Below are positions 17,046 to 26,083 of a DNA stretch of 64,000 nucleotides, piece after piece. A program made the translations under genes and the position numbers. Within the stretch, counting starts at the first letter, position 1. Each line of letters starts with the position of its first letter. Under the pieces are notes generated by a model, which was not told where the DNA came from, did no database searches, and saw only the letters and a program-made list of their open reading frames with translations. Source of the DNA: UBA6770 sp965660875 (GTDB taxonomy: Bacteria; Bacteroidota; Bacteroidia; Flavobacteriales_G; Salibacteraceae); contig CBFIBQ010000013.1 of the NCBI GenBank assembly GCA_965660875.1, positions 18,662 to 82,661 on the forward strand, read 5' to 3'.

Positions 17046-17582
17046 ATGCTCGAACAACTGCGAATGGCTTACGGTAAACGTATTTTAAAAAATGCGTTGT
17101 CTAGACCAAAAAAGGTAGAGTCCATTGCGTTGGAGAGTATACGAAAGTGTGTAATAGTTATTGACGAACAGGCAATTGACGGTAAACGATTACATGATGC
17201 TAATTTGATACTGGAAAATGCAAATCCAGCTATGAACATTCACTTTATCAGTTACGCTAAAAAACCGAACGATAAAACCACGACGCGTTTTGAGAAATTA
17301 GAGACATTGTATCGAACAGATTTGAATTGGTATTATAGACCCAAGCAAATGTCAATTGGCGTATGTGATTTACTGATTGATTTGACACTAAAACCAGTAT
17401 TGCCTTTGCAGTTTTTGACAACAATGTCAAATGCGACATTAAAAGTAGGGGCAGACCAGCCGTGGAATACAGATGTTTTGAGTTTAATGATTCAATCTAA
17501 AGAGCCAGAGAAAATTGACAGCACCATTGAACAGTTGGTGAAGTACATAAACATGATTAATAAAGGAAAAAATGCAGCATAA
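17046..17582 (+). CDS. Conserved hypothetical protein upstream of dapA (DUF6913-like)
   Basis: A 178-residue soluble protein with no signal peptide or membrane segment. I recall similar proteins (DUF6913 name, tentative) placed directly before dapA in many Bacteroidota. Visible features are a basic N-terminal helix, a predicted Rossmann-like alternation (CVIVIDEQ, MNIHFISYAKK, DLLIDLTL) and the conserved-looking motif DLNWYYRPK. Its stop overlaps dapA by 11 bases, so translation is probably coupled. The function is unknown; the linkage suggests a cell-wall or lysine-related role, which is only inference. Confidence 0.7.
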   Translation: MLEQLRMAYGKRILKNALSRPKKVESIALESIRKCVIVIDEQAIDGKRLHDANLILENANPAMNIHFISYAKKPNDKTTTRFEKLETLYRTDLNWYYRPKQMSIGVCDLLIDLTLKPVLPLQFLTTMSNATLKVGADQPWNTDVLSLMIQSKEPEKIDSTIEQLVKYINMINKGKNAA

Positions 17583-18453
17583 ATTTAAAGGATTAGGAGT
17601 AGCGATGGTTACGCCTTTTAAAGCGGACGGATCAATTGACTTTGATGGTTTAACGGCACTTGCCAATCATTTAATTGACGGTGGAGTAGACTATTTAGTA
17701 GTGCAGGGTACAACGGGGGAATCGGCCACTATGAGCCTATCTGAAAAGCAGGCAGTTCTTGAGCATGTAAAGAAAATTAATGCAGGAAGACTTCCTATAG
17801 TTTTTGGTCAGGGCGGAAATAATACGCAAGCCATAATTGACGGTTTTAAAGAGTTTGATTTTACGGGCGTTGACGCTATTTTGTCTGCAAGTCCGTATTA
17901 CAACAAACCAACGCAAGAAGGAATTTACCAGCATTACAAGGCACTGAGCGAAAATTCACCAGTTGATATCATTCTGTACAATGTGCCAGGCAGAACAGCT
18001 TCTAACATGAGTCCAGCAACAACCTTGCGTTTGGCTAATGATTTTGATAACATTATTGCAATCAAAGAGGCGAGTGGTGACTTGGGCCAAGTGAGTCAAA
18101 TATTGAAGCACAGACCAGAAGGTTTTGCCGTAATTTCTGGTGATGACCCATTGGTTACTCCACACATTTCTATTGGAGGCGATGGAGTAATTTCGGTAAT
18201 AGGAAATGTTATCCCAAAAGATTTTGGGAAGCTCACCCATGATGCCCTAAACGGCGACTACAACAGTGCTTCGGCTATGCATTTAAGATTGTTGGACTTA
18301 ATTGATTTGTTGTTTGTAGAAGGAAATCCTGCGGGAATTAAGTCTGCGTTGAAAACCAAAAGCGTGTGCGATGACACTGTACGGCTGCCTCTAGTTTCTG
18401 TATCGAGTGGGACTGCGAATGCAATAAGGGCAGAGTTGGAAGGGTTGAGTTAG
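17572..18453 (+). CDS. dapA: DapA, 4-hydroxy-tetrahydrodipicolinate synthase
   Basis: First committed enzyme of lysine and diaminopimelate synthesis, condensing pyruvate with aspartate semialdehyde in the cytoplasm. It is a TIM barrel of 293 residues. Schiff-base Lys165 (IIAIKEASGD), Tyr136 (ILYNVPGRT), Arg141 and the GTTGE loop with Thr47/Thr48 are all present. These mark DapA rather than a sialate or keto-sugar aldolase relative. The start overlaps the preceding hypothetical gene by 11 bases, and the gene converges on the small Fe-S protein gene with a 4-base overlap. Confidence 0.96.
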   Translation: MQHKFKGLGVAMVTPFKADGSIDFDGLTALANHLIDGGVDYLVVQGTTGESATMSLSEKQAVLEHVKKINAGRLPIVFGQGGNNTQAIIDGFKEFDFTGVDAILSASPYYNKPTQEGIYQHYKALSENSPVDIILYNVPGRTASNMSPATTLRLANDFDNIIAIKEASGDLGQVSQILKHRPEGFAVISGDDPLVTPHISIGGDGVISVIGNVIPKDFGKLTHDALNGDYNSASAMHLRLLDLIDLLFVEGNPAGIKSALKTKSVCDDTVRLPLVSVSSGTANAIRAELEGLS

Positions 18454-18659
18454 TTCCCCCCAATACTCAACGCCCCAGAAGGACATTTCGCCACTTGGTC
18501 AATTATCGCCTGTTTGGAAGCGCCCTCTGGTTGAATCCATGGTTTTTCCTTTGGTTTAAAGACGGATGCTAATCCTTTAGCGCAATTTGCAGAATGTGTG
18601 CACTTTTCGTTTTGCCAAACGATATTGATGTCCTCTTTTTCGTATTTCTTTATAGCCAT
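18450..18659 (-). CDS. Small iron-sulfur (4Fe-4S) mono-cluster protein, YjdI-like
   Basis: A 69-residue protein with a cysteine pattern typical of the Fer4_19/YjdI family: CTHSANCAKGL near residue 20, and KCPSGAL near the C-terminus. It probably binds one iron-sulfur cluster and transfers electrons in the cytoplasm; its redox partner is not known. The ATG at 18659 gives a family-like start (MAIKKYEKEDINIVWQNEKC). The gene is divergent from ligA and overlaps the dapA end by 4 bases. Confidence 0.87.
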   Translation of the reverse strand: MAIKKYEKEDINIVWQNEKCTHSANCAKGLASVFKPKEKPWIQPEGASKQAIIDQVAKCPSGALSIGGN

Positions 18660-18717
18660 AATGGTGTGTTTTAGATTTTAAAAATACTATTTTCATTGCA
18701 CTAATTTATTTTAAGAA

Positions 18718-20730
18718 ATGGTTAACATTCAGGCTGAAATACAAGCACTTACCGAAGAACTGAAGGAGGCAAATTACCAATATTATGTGTTGGATAATTC
18801 CATTATGTCCGACTATGATTTCGATATGAAACTCAAAGCGCTTCAAAAATTGGAAGAAGCACACCCTGAATTGGCTTCGGAGAATTCACCCACAAAGCGA
18901 GTAGGGGGAGACGTTACCAAAAAGTTCAAGACCGTTAAGCACGACATTCCGATGTTAAGCTTGGCCAACACGTATTCTAAAGAAGAACTTGAGGAATGGG
19001 AAGCGAGAAACCAAAAACTAACGGACCAAAAAATTACCTATGTCTGCGAATTGAAATACGATGGAGTTGCCATTGGTATTAAATATAAAAACGGTGAGCT
19101 AGTCCAGGCTGTTACTCGTGGTGATGGAACTCAAGGAGAGGAAGTGACGATTAATGTAAAAACGATTCGTTCGATTCCGTTGCAATTGCGTGGTGATTTT
19201 CCAGAGGAATTAGAGATTAGAGGAGAAATTTTTTATCCGCTCAAGAATTTCCAGAAGCTCAATGAAGAACGGGAAGAGCTAGGAGAGCCAACTTTTGCAA
19301 ATCCAAGAAATACGGCTTCTGGAACATTGAAGATGCAAGATTCGGCGATAGTAGCTTCTCGTGGTTTAGATTGTATGTTGTACAGCGTTTACACCAACGA
19401 TAAAAACAATCCAGGACATTATGAAAGCGTTGAAGAAGCAGCCTCATGGGGAATAAAAACACCCATTGGAAGACCTAGATATATAGAAACCTGCGATTCA
19501 ATTGACCAAATCATGGATTTTGTGAATCATTGGGATAGGGAGCGTTCCAAATTGCCTTTTGAGATTGATGGGGTTGTAATTAAAATTAACAATTACCAAA
19601 TTCAAGAAGAATTGGGTTTTACGGCTAAATCTCCGCGTTGGGCGATAAGCTATAAATTCAAAGCGGAGGCAGCGCTAACTCGATTGAATGAAATTACCTA
19701 TCAAGTAGGCAGAACCGGGGCAATTACCCCAGTAGCAAACTTAGAGCCCGTTTTATTGGCAGGAACAACCGTGAAACGTGCTTCCTTGCACAACGCTGAC
19801 CAGATTGAGAAATTAGACATCAGAGTGGGCGACTTTGTATACGTGGAAAAAGGAGGGGAGATCATTCCTAAGATTACAGGAGTAGAACTCTCCAAGCGAG
19901 ATTTGCTGGTGGTGCCAGTTGATTACATTGCCAATTGTCCTGAATGCGGAACAGAGCTGATTCGTAGAGATGGCGAAGCGCAACACTATTGTCCAAACGA
20001 TTTGGGTTGTCCACCCCAAATAACGGGTAGAATGCAGCATTTCATTAGCCGAAAAGCCATGGATATTGACGGCTTGGGTTCAGAGACCATCGAATTGTTA
20101 TTTCAAGAAAAATTGGTACAGTCTCCAGCCGATTTATATGAACTTACCTACGAACAACTGATTCAATTAGAGCGTTTTGCAGAAAAGTCGGTGAATAATC
20201 TATTAGCCGGATTAGAAGCGTCAAAAAAGATTCCGTTTGAGCGTGTGTTGTATGCCATCGGCATTCGATACGTGGGAGAAACTGTAGCCAAAAAGTTGGC
20301 TAAACATTATAAAAACATTGATTGGATTATTGCCGCAACTCAAGATGAGTTAGTAAATGTGGACGAAATAGGCGAGAAGATAGCAGAGAGTGTGATTCAG
20401 TTTTTTGCGGATGAACGCAACGTGAAAGAAGTTGAACGACTTAAAGAACATGGATTACAATTTGAATTGACCGAGGAACAATTGGCGAATACCACTTCTA
20501 AATTGGAAGGACTCACGTTTGTTATTTCGGGAGTTTTTGAGCAATATTCCAGAAACGAACTCAAAGCAATGATTGAAAATAACGGCGGTAAAAATGCGGG
20601 TTCCATTTCGAAAAAAACGAACTACCTGATTCGAGGAGAGAATATGGGCCCCTCAAAATTGGCTAAAGCAGAAAGTTTAGGTATTCCCATGATTTCGGAA
20701 ATAGAGTTTGTAGAGCTATTAAATGCTTAA
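18718..20730 (+). CDS. ligA: LigA, NAD+-dependent DNA ligase
   Basis: Replicative DNA ligase of 670 residues, full length. Domains in order: Ia helices (1-70), adenylation domain with Lys113 in KYDG, OB fold (about 320-400), and a zinc finger with CPECG and CPNDLGC (about 402-430). A helix-hairpin-helix region follows (about 440-580), and a C-terminal BRCT domain (about 590-670) contains GVFEQYSRNELKAMIENNGG. All key motifs are intact. It stands alone between a small Fe-S gene and a solute-binding protein gene; no exact promoter box was seen in the 58-base gap. Confidence 0.98.
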   Translation: MVNIQAEIQALTEELKEANYQYYVLDNSIMSDYDFDMKLKALQKLEEAHPELASENSPTKRVGGDVTKKFKTVKHDIPMLSLANTYSKEELEEWEARNQKLTDQKITYVCELKYDGVAIGIKYKNGELVQAVTRGDGTQGEEVTINVKTIRSIPLQLRGDFPEELEIRGEIFYPLKNFQKLNEEREELGEPTFANPRNTASGTLKMQDSAIVASRGLDCMLYSVYTNDKNNPGHYESVEEAASWGIKTPIGRPRYIETCDSIDQIMDFVNHWDRERSKLPFEIDGVVIKINNYQIQEELGFTAKSPRWAISYKFKAEAALTRLNEITYQVGRTGAITPVANLEPVLLAGTTVKRASLHNADQIEKLDIRVGDFVYVEKGGEIIPKITGVELSKRDLLVVPVDYIANCPECGTELIRRDGEAQHYCPNDLGCPPQITGRMQHFISRKAMDIDGLGSETIELLFQEKLVQSPADLYELTYEQLIQLERFAEKSVNNLLAGLEASKKIPFERVLYAIGIRYVGETVAKKLAKHYKNIDWIIAATQDELVNVDEIGEKIAESVIQFFADERNVKEVERLKEHGLQFELTEEQLANTTSKLEGLTFVISGVFEQYSRNELKAMIENNGGKNAGSISKKTNYLIRGENMGPSKLAKAESLGIPMISEIEFVELLNA

Positions 20731-20767
20731 ATTACAGAGGTATTGCTATCGGATTAAAGAATCGGAG

Positions 20768-20775
20768 TACTTTTG
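20768..20775 (+). promoter_or_regulatory. -7 promoter box of the solute-binding protein gene
   Basis: TACTTTTG, exact TAnnTTTG match, 21 bases before the ATG at 20797. A TTG lies at 20743-20745 (22-base spacer). The box overlaps the TTG at 20773, so that codon is not a plausible start. Confidence 0.7.
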
Positions 20776-20796
20776 CAAATTGAAACACACATTATT

Positions 20797-21648
20797 ATGA
20801 AAAATTCAATTCTAACCGTATTACTTTCAATTACTTATATCGCTTGCTTGGGGCAGGGCACAACTTTCCAAAGCTGGAAAAGTGTAGCAAATCAACGAGC
20901 AGGAGTTTTAAACGTAAATTATTTCGACAATTATCCTTTTGCCTATGAGGATCCCAATGGAAAGCAGTTGGGTATTGAAATTGAAATTGTTCAAGAATTT
21001 CAAAAGTGGCTCAAGGTGTACAAAGGTGTTGAGTTAAAATTGAACTATAAGCAGTACAATAATTTTGATACATTTTACAACGCTATAAAGGATGGCGGGA
21101 ACGGAAAAATTGGACTGGGTTCAGTTACCATAAGGGGTGACCGTGAAAAATGGGCGCAATTTTCTCAGCCTTACTTAAAAAATATTGCGGTTTTGGTTTC
21201 TGCTTTAGATGTGAATTCCTTACCCAGCGTTAAAAACTTTCCAGATATTTTTAAAAATAGGGTAGCATTGGTTGTGAAAGGATCCTCGCATGAAAAAGAG
21301 CTATTGGAAATAAAAGAAAACCACTTCCCAGCTATGCGGGTAAGTTATGTGGAGAGCCCAAAGGAAATGCTTATTAAAATGAAGTCAGATCCTCAGTACT
21401 ATGGTTACGTAGATATCATAACGTACATGGCTTTTACTGAGGAGCAAGGAGGGGTTTTAAGAGTGCACAGAGCAGCAGATATAGAAGGGGAGTACTTTGG
21501 ATTTGTATTTCCTCCAAATAGCGATTGGTCAACCATCTTTGATGAGTTTATGGTTGGTGGTTTTGGATTTACTGCTACGGCCGAATATCATGCCATTTTA
21601 GATCGTTACCTCGAGCTCAATGTAATTAAGGAAGTTCAAATGCAATAA
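20797..21648 (+). CDS. Periplasmic substrate-binding protein (amino-acid ABC type, SBP family 3-like)
   Basis: A 283-residue exported protein with a signal peptide ending near CLGQG. The motif PFAYEDPNGKQLGIEIEIVQEF is the family 3 ligand-binding start. LGSVTIRGDREKWAQFSQPYLKN is the typical hinge segment (V/T-I-T-x-x-R-x-x-x-F-S-P-Y). No permease or ATPase gene is adjacent, so it may be an orphan receptor or work with distant parts. The start at 20797 is chosen because the upstream TTG overlaps the promoter. Confidence 0.85.
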   Translation: MKNSILTVLLSITYIACLGQGTTFQSWKSVANQRAGVLNVNYFDNYPFAYEDPNGKQLGIEIEIVQEFQKWLKVYKGVELKLNYKQYNNFDTFYNAIKDGGNGKIGLGSVTIRGDREKWAQFSQPYLKNIAVLVSALDVNSLPSVKNFPDIFKNRVALVVKGSSHEKELLEIKENHFPAMRVSYVESPKEMLIKMKSDPQYYGYVDIITYMAFTEEQGGVLRVHRAADIEGEYFGFVFPPNSDWSTIFDEFMVGGFGFTATAEYHAILDRYLELNVIKEVQMQ

Positions 21649-21654
21649 TCAGAT

Positions 21655-22533
21655 TTGAACCTTACGGACAACACCTTATTCGGGGTAGAAGGCTACATTC
21701 AAAAAAAACTAAATTCTGTTTTTTCTGCTTCGGAACTCCATAGTATATGTAATGTACTATTTGAGGAACTTCTAAATGTTTCAAAAGAAAACCGTTTACT
21801 AGAACCTCGGCGAACAATTTCTGAAGGAGATTTACTGCTAGTTATTCGAGCAGTGAACCGACTATTAAAAAGCGAGCCGTTGGATTACATTATTGGGAAT
21901 AGTGAATTTTATGGTCGTAAATTCGACGTAAATCCCTCGGTGTTGATTCCTCGCCCCGAAACGGAAGAGCTGTGTGATTGGATTATTGAAGACTATAGTA
22001 AGAAACAAAACATACAATTGCTAGACATAGGAACGGGGTCCGGCTGCATAGCCGTTACCTTGGCCGCTGAAATGAGGAACGCAACAGTCTATGCTTGTGA
22101 CATTTCGAAACCAGCTATTGAGCTTGCTAAAGCTAATGCCTCCCAGCACGACACTTCAGTAGCGTTTTTTGAAACCGATATTTTGAAGGGGTTGCAGCAA
22201 TTAGAAAATTTAGATGTAATCGTATCCAACCCACCTTATGTTTTAGAATCGGATAAAACTGAGATGGAGGATAATGTACTCAATTATGAGCCACACTTGG
22301 CGTTATTTGTTGAAGATAAAAATCCATTACTTTTTTACGAGTCTATTGCAAAGGAAGCCACTACTGCACTTAAACCCAATGGTAGTTTGTATTTTGAGGT
22401 TCACGAACGGTTTGCAACATTAGTTGAGCAACTCTTGAAACAAATGAAATTCAGCGCGGTAGAATTGCGAAAAGATGCGCAGGGCAAACACCGTATGGTA
22501 AAGGCATTATGGTGTGCTAAAACACAAGGCTGA
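21655..22533 (+). CDS. prmC: PrmC, peptide chain release factor glutamine methyltransferase
   Basis: N5-glutamine methyltransferase of release factors. The helical N-terminal domain is about 1-80. SAM-binding LDIGTGSGCIA is at about 124-133, and catalytic NPPY at 192-195 is the signature of glutamine/adenine amide methyltransferases. PRPETEEL (99-106) is diagnostic of PrmC. Length is 292 residues. The start is TTG at 21655, six bases after the preceding stop; no ATG lies in frame near the N-terminus. It may be cotranscribed with the binding-protein gene. Confidence 0.95.
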   Translation: MNLTDNTLFGVEGYIQKKLNSVFSASELHSICNVLFEELLNVSKENRLLEPRRTISEGDLLLVIRAVNRLLKSEPLDYIIGNSEFYGRKFDVNPSVLIPRPETEELCDWIIEDYSKKQNIQLLDIGTGSGCIAVTLAAEMRNATVYACDISKPAIELAKANASQHDTSVAFFETDILKGLQQLENLDVIVSNPPYVLESDKTEMEDNVLNYEPHLALFVEDKNPLLFYESIAKEATTALKPNGSLYFEVHERFATLVEQLLKQMKFSAVELRKDAQGKHRMVKALWCAKTQG

Positions 22534-22585
22534 GCGCCGTGTTTAATGAATTAAGTCATAACCCGGAAGAAGGTTGAAATAATCC

Positions 22586-22619
22586 AAAAAAAAAGCCCTC
22601 GCATTTGACACGCAAGGGC
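22586..22619 (-). terminator. Intrinsic terminator after the LPP20-like lipoprotein gene
   Basis: On the minus strand GCCCTTGC (22619-22612) pairs with GCGAGGGC (22602-22595) around a 9-base loop, followed by nine T (22594-22586). On the plus strand the T tract is weaker and displaced, so it may also slow transcription from prmC. Confidence 0.9.
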
Positions 22620-22646
22620 ACTATACTTTTTTAGAAACGGTAGAAA

Positions 22647-23219
22647 CTATCTGTTCTCCATTTTTTCCATTTCCTTTTCAAAGGTTTCTTTAAACTTTTC
22701 GTAATTGTAATCAATTTTCAAGTTTTCGTCCTTGCTAAGGCTTTCGTTGTATTTTCCAACCAATTCGTCACCTGACAACTCAATGGCCACATAGTATTTG
22801 TACTTCCCTTCAGAAGTCTTGGTTACCTTTTCACAAATTGTTTTTGTACCACTTAAAGACTGGTTAACTACAGTTCTCGCGTTAGACTCAAAACGCTCCA
22901 AAACTTCTTCTTTATTATTAAACTCAGAAGACTTTACGTAGTTATCACCTACCACTTTCATTGTTGTGTTAATATCACCAGCCAATTGTTCCTTGGCAGC
23001 AGACATTGCTTTTTTACGAGCGGTCATTTGATCCAAGCTTTCACCGATTGAATTTGCTCTAAAGTACTTTTTATTAGAAAAGTAGTCTGGACCAGAGCAA
23101 TACTGAGTTAATAATACTTCACCTTCTTTTTTAGGTGTAGATTTTTTGTTTTTACATGAGGTAAATGTAACACCCATGGCTAATACTGCTAATGTTGCAA
23201 TTGAGAATACTCGTTTCAT
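22647..23219 (-). CDS. Lipoprotein, LPP20-like
   Basis: A 190-residue lipoprotein with lipobox TFTSC (Cys22). The central block ARKKAMSAAKEQLAGDI followed by KYYVAIELSGDE has the layout of the LPP20 lipoprotein family, which has an alpha-beta fold of unknown function. The C-terminus is a charged helix ending EKMENR. It follows the RND exporter gene on the same strand but has its own promoter box overlapping that gene's end. A strong terminator follows. Membership is judged by eye and the function is unknown. Confidence 0.7.
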   Translation of the reverse strand: MKRVFSIATLAVLAMGVTFTSCKNKKSTPKKEGEVLLTQYCSGPDYFSNKKYFRANSIGESLDQMTARKKAMSAAKEQLAGDINTTMKVVGDNYVKSSEFNNKEEVLERFESNARTVVNQSLSGTKTICEKVTKTSEGKYKYYVAIELSGDELVGKYNESLSKDENLKIDYNYEKFKETFEKEMEKMENR

Positions 23220-23267
23220 AGTTTGTGTTTTATGTTTTTATTATTTCGTGTCAAACAATTTCAGTGC

Positions 23268-23275
23268 CAAAGTTA
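23268..23275 (-). promoter_or_regulatory. -7 promoter box of the LPP20-like lipoprotein gene
   Basis: TAACTTTG on the minus strand, exact TAnnTTTG match, overlapping the last bases of the RND exporter gene; leader of roughly 40 bases. Confidence 0.6.
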
Positions 23276-25573
23276 GGCAGATTTGGCTTTCTTACCGAAC
23301 AGTCGTCTTTTCTTTTTGGGTTCTTGAAAAAATAGTAAGATCAAAACGGGCAAAAAGAACAGGTCGCTGAGCACAGCAAATAGCAGGGTAAGACTGACCA
23401 AAAGGCCGATATAAAAAGTACTAGAAATGGCAGACCCAACCAATATTAGAAATCCACTGCAAAGGATAAGACTGGTAACAATTATTGCTTTTCCAGTCGA
23501 TAAGTAGGTGCGCTTAAGCGCATATATAATGCTTTTTCCTTTGTTTAACTCGATTCTTAATTTGCTCATAAAATGAATGGTATCGTCTACGGCAATTCCA
23601 AAAGCTATCGCAAAAATAATTGAGGTTGAAATTTTTATGTTAATCCCCAATAATCCCATAAGTCCAGCAATTATCAATAAAGGAAGCAGGTTTGGTAATA
23701 CAGCAATTATGATCATTCGGAAGGATTGAAACAATACACCCATGATTAGAGCAATGATAATAAATGCAATGGTCAAGCTATAAACGATATTACTGGCTAA
23801 AAATTCATTGGTTTTATCTACCAAGAAAGGCATTCCAGTTATGCGGTATTTTATGAGCTTATGGTTCAAATTATCTTTCATATAGGCCTTAAATTTTTCA
23901 TTTAATACCCTCATTTTTTTACCACCCACGTCTGTAACTTTAGCGTTTAATCGCGCTTGATACTCATTGTCAGAAATGTAGCTTCTGACATTCACTTTTG
24001 GCAACCGACGCATTGAGCGGCGAATTTTTTTCAGTTCTTTTTCTGATTTAGGCAATACATACGCTTCATTTTTTCCACCCTTTATCGCCCTTCGTGTTCC
24101 TTTAAGAAAGGTATTGGGAGACACCATAAAACCAGCACCATAAATTTTCTCAATACCTTTTTCAATTTTATCCACTTCTTGAATCACTTCCATGTCAAAA
24201 AAGGAGCGGTTGCTATCCTTCAATTCTAAAGCCATTTCAAAAGGCCTAAATCCAGAAAAGTTATCTTCAAAAAATTGATAATCGGCCCTCATTTCATCAC
24301 CGCTGGCATAGTCTTCTAAGAACTTATTATTAAACTCCAATTCGTGAATTCCTATAAAAGAAAAACAAATAACCACAAGTACTGAGAGGAAAATTTTCTG
24401 TCTTTGTGGAAGCAGCCATAAGAACAAACGGTGTAATTTTTTGGTCCAGAAAGAATCATCACTGTGTTCCCCTTTCACCTTAGGTGCTTTGAGTAAATAG
24501 AGTAGTGCTGGCAGCAGTGAAAACGACAAGAAAAAAGCTACATAAACTCCAATAGCGGTAATCCAACCAAACTCTTTTATGGGAACAATCATTGCTGTGT
24601 ACAGCGACAAAAAACCAACTGCAGTGGTAAAGGCTGTAAAAAAAGTAGCCAAGCCAATTTCCTTAAATGCAGTAGTTAAGGCCTCGAGCTTTTCTTTTTT
24701 CTTCCTCAATTCATCGGTATACTTTTCAACGATATGTACCACGTTTGATATGCATACTACAAATAGAATTGTGGGTAGAAGTGTCGTCATGAAATTGATT
24801 GGTTTCCCAATAAGCGTCATGAAGGCAATCATCCAAAGTATGGTAATACCCACAACAGTCATTGGAACCCATACTCCCCAGAAAGATCGAAACGAGACGT
24901 ATAAAAATGAAACCAACAGTAAACAGGTTATTGACATGAATAAGATCAATTCAAACTCCATTTTTTTTATGAAGTAGAAGGCGCCTTTTATTTTTCCCGC
25001 TACGTGTGTTGTATCAAAGCCAAACTCAGCAATGGTGGATTCTATTTCTTTGACCCGATTATCGTTTAACTTTCTGTCGTCCGATGGTTGCATTTTTAAA
25101 AATAGGCTTACTTTTTTTCTGTCTGCTGAGAACAAGGAGCCATTTAAACCTGGGGCATTATAAATCCGTACCGAGTCTTTTTGATACAAATCGGGTTGAT
25201 TGGTATGGATGTAGGCACTCTTTATAACACCCAATGGCCCAATTATCGGGTTATTGATGTTAGTTGGTGACGTGACTTGTTTGATGTAGTCTTTTTTAGA
25301 AAACACTTTGGTGATGCTGTCCACCTTTAGCAAGAAGTCTTGATTGAAAATGCCTTTTTCATTTCCAATACCTACTAATAGAAAGTCATTATCCGATTCA
25401 AACCGTTCTACATGCTCCCAATAGAATTGTAAATCTTCGTCACTTGGAGGTAAGAACTTTTCAAACTTGTAATCAAACTTTACTTGAGGAAGTATGGTTA
25501 AGGCAGCTAAAGTTATAAGCCCCACTGATACGAGGATTGCAATAGAGACCGATTTTCTTAGCTTGTGACCCAA
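23273..25573 (-). CDS. RND/MMPL-superfamily membrane transporter
   Basis: A 766-residue protein with two repeats of one N-terminal helix, a periplasmic loop and a bundle of five or more helices. First bundle helices lie around residues 205-365 and second-bundle helices from about 600. The second bundle contains AFGIAVDDTIHFMSK, the RND G-x-x-x-D proton-relay motif; the first contains VVCISNVVHIVEKY at the matching place. The pattern resembles hydrophobe/lipid exporters (MMPL/patched-like) rather than tripartite drug pumps. The start is TTG at 25573 (no closer ATG), supported by a promoter box 20 bases upstream. The substrate is unknown. Confidence 0.9.
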   Translation of the reverse strand: MGHKLRKSVSIAILVSVGLITLAALTILPQVKFDYKFEKFLPPSDEDLQFYWEHVERFESDNDFLLVGIGNEKGIFNQDFLLKVDSITKVFSKKDYIKQVTSPTNINNPIIGPLGVIKSAYIHTNQPDLYQKDSVRIYNAPGLNGSLFSADRKKVSLFLKMQPSDDRKLNDNRVKEIESTIAEFGFDTTHVAGKIKGAFYFIKKMEFELILFMSITCLLLVSFLYVSFRSFWGVWVPMTVVGITILWMIAFMTLIGKPINFMTTLLPTILFVVCISNVVHIVEKYTDELRKKKEKLEALTTAFKEIGLATFFTAFTTAVGFLSLYTAMIVPIKEFGWITAIGVYVAFFLSFSLLPALLYLLKAPKVKGEHSDDSFWTKKLHRLFLWLLPQRQKIFLSVLVVICFSFIGIHELEFNNKFLEDYASGDEMRADYQFFEDNFSGFRPFEMALELKDSNRSFFDMEVIQEVDKIEKGIEKIYGAGFMVSPNTFLKGTRRAIKGGKNEAYVLPKSEKELKKIRRSMRRLPKVNVRSYISDNEYQARLNAKVTDVGGKKMRVLNEKFKAYMKDNLNHKLIKYRITGMPFLVDKTNEFLASNIVYSLTIAFIIIALIMGVLFQSFRMIIIAVLPNLLPLLIIAGLMGLLGINIKISTSIIFAIAFGIAVDDTIHFMSKLRIELNKGKSIIYALKRTYLSTGKAIIVTSLILCSGFLILVGSAISSTFYIGLLVSLTLLFAVLSDLFFLPVLILLFFQEPKKKRRLFGKKAKSA

Positions 25574-25592
25574 CTTTTGACTAATAGTGCTG

Positions 25593-25600
25593 CAAAACTA
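25593..25600 (-). promoter_or_regulatory. -7 promoter box of the RND exporter gene
   Basis: TAGTTTTG on the minus strand, exact TAnnTTTG match, 19 bases upstream of the TTG start; it supports that start. Confidence 0.65.
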
Positions 25601-25719
25601 ATCGAAATGAAACCTCAGCAAAAAAATGTGTCTATTACTGCCGTCGGTAGTCGATAAGAAATGCTAAAGCACTCTGCCACACCAAGCAACAATTTGTAAG
25701 GTCAGTTTTTAGATATTCT

Positions 25720-25727
25720 TACTTTTG
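25720..25727 (+). promoter_or_regulatory. -7 promoter box of the small secreted protein / SDR / VOC operon
   Basis: TACTTTTG, exact match, 20 bases before the ATG at 25748; TTTG at 25693-25696 is a widely spaced -33 candidate. Confidence 0.65.
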
Positions 25728-25747
25728 AATGACTAAATACACACACT

Positions 25748-26080
25748 ATGAAACCACAGAATTTCTTATTACTGCTTTTTTTGTTTGTAGGAACAACTTC
25801 TATTTGCGCTCAAGAATCAAATTATGTTCTGGTAAAAATATATGAACCGATCACTAAAAATGGGGATATCATAATTGCTTATGGAAATGGTAAATCAGAG
25901 ACGATTTCCGTGGAGAAACTAGATTCAGATCATCACGAGCACAACTCAAATAAATTGGTTGATGTCTTCAATCGCTTGGATAAAGAGGGGTACGAGTTGA
26001 AAACTTCTAGTGCTTCCGCTCATGGAAACCCCGCTTCAATTTTGCATACCGAGACATTTGTTTTTGGACGAAAAGACTAA
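25748..26080 (+). CDS. Small secreted hypothetical protein
   Basis: A 110-residue protein with a clear signal peptide (cleavage near CAQES). The mature part is about 88 residues, has no cysteine, and mixes beta strands (YVLVKIYEP, DIIIAYGNG) with a C-terminal segment TETFVFGRK. I do not recognise the family with confidence; short secreted proteins with a similar L-x-x-x-G-Y-E-L-x-T-S-S pattern occur in Bacteroidota. It is the first gene of a likely operon with an SDR (3-base gap) and a VOC protein. Confidence 0.7.
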   Translation: MKPQNFLLLLFLFVGTTSICAQESNYVLVKIYEPITKNGDIIIAYGNGKSETISVEKLDSDHHEHNSNKLVDVFNRLDKEGYELKTSSASAHGNPASILHTETFVFGRKD

Positions 26081-26083
26081 TCC

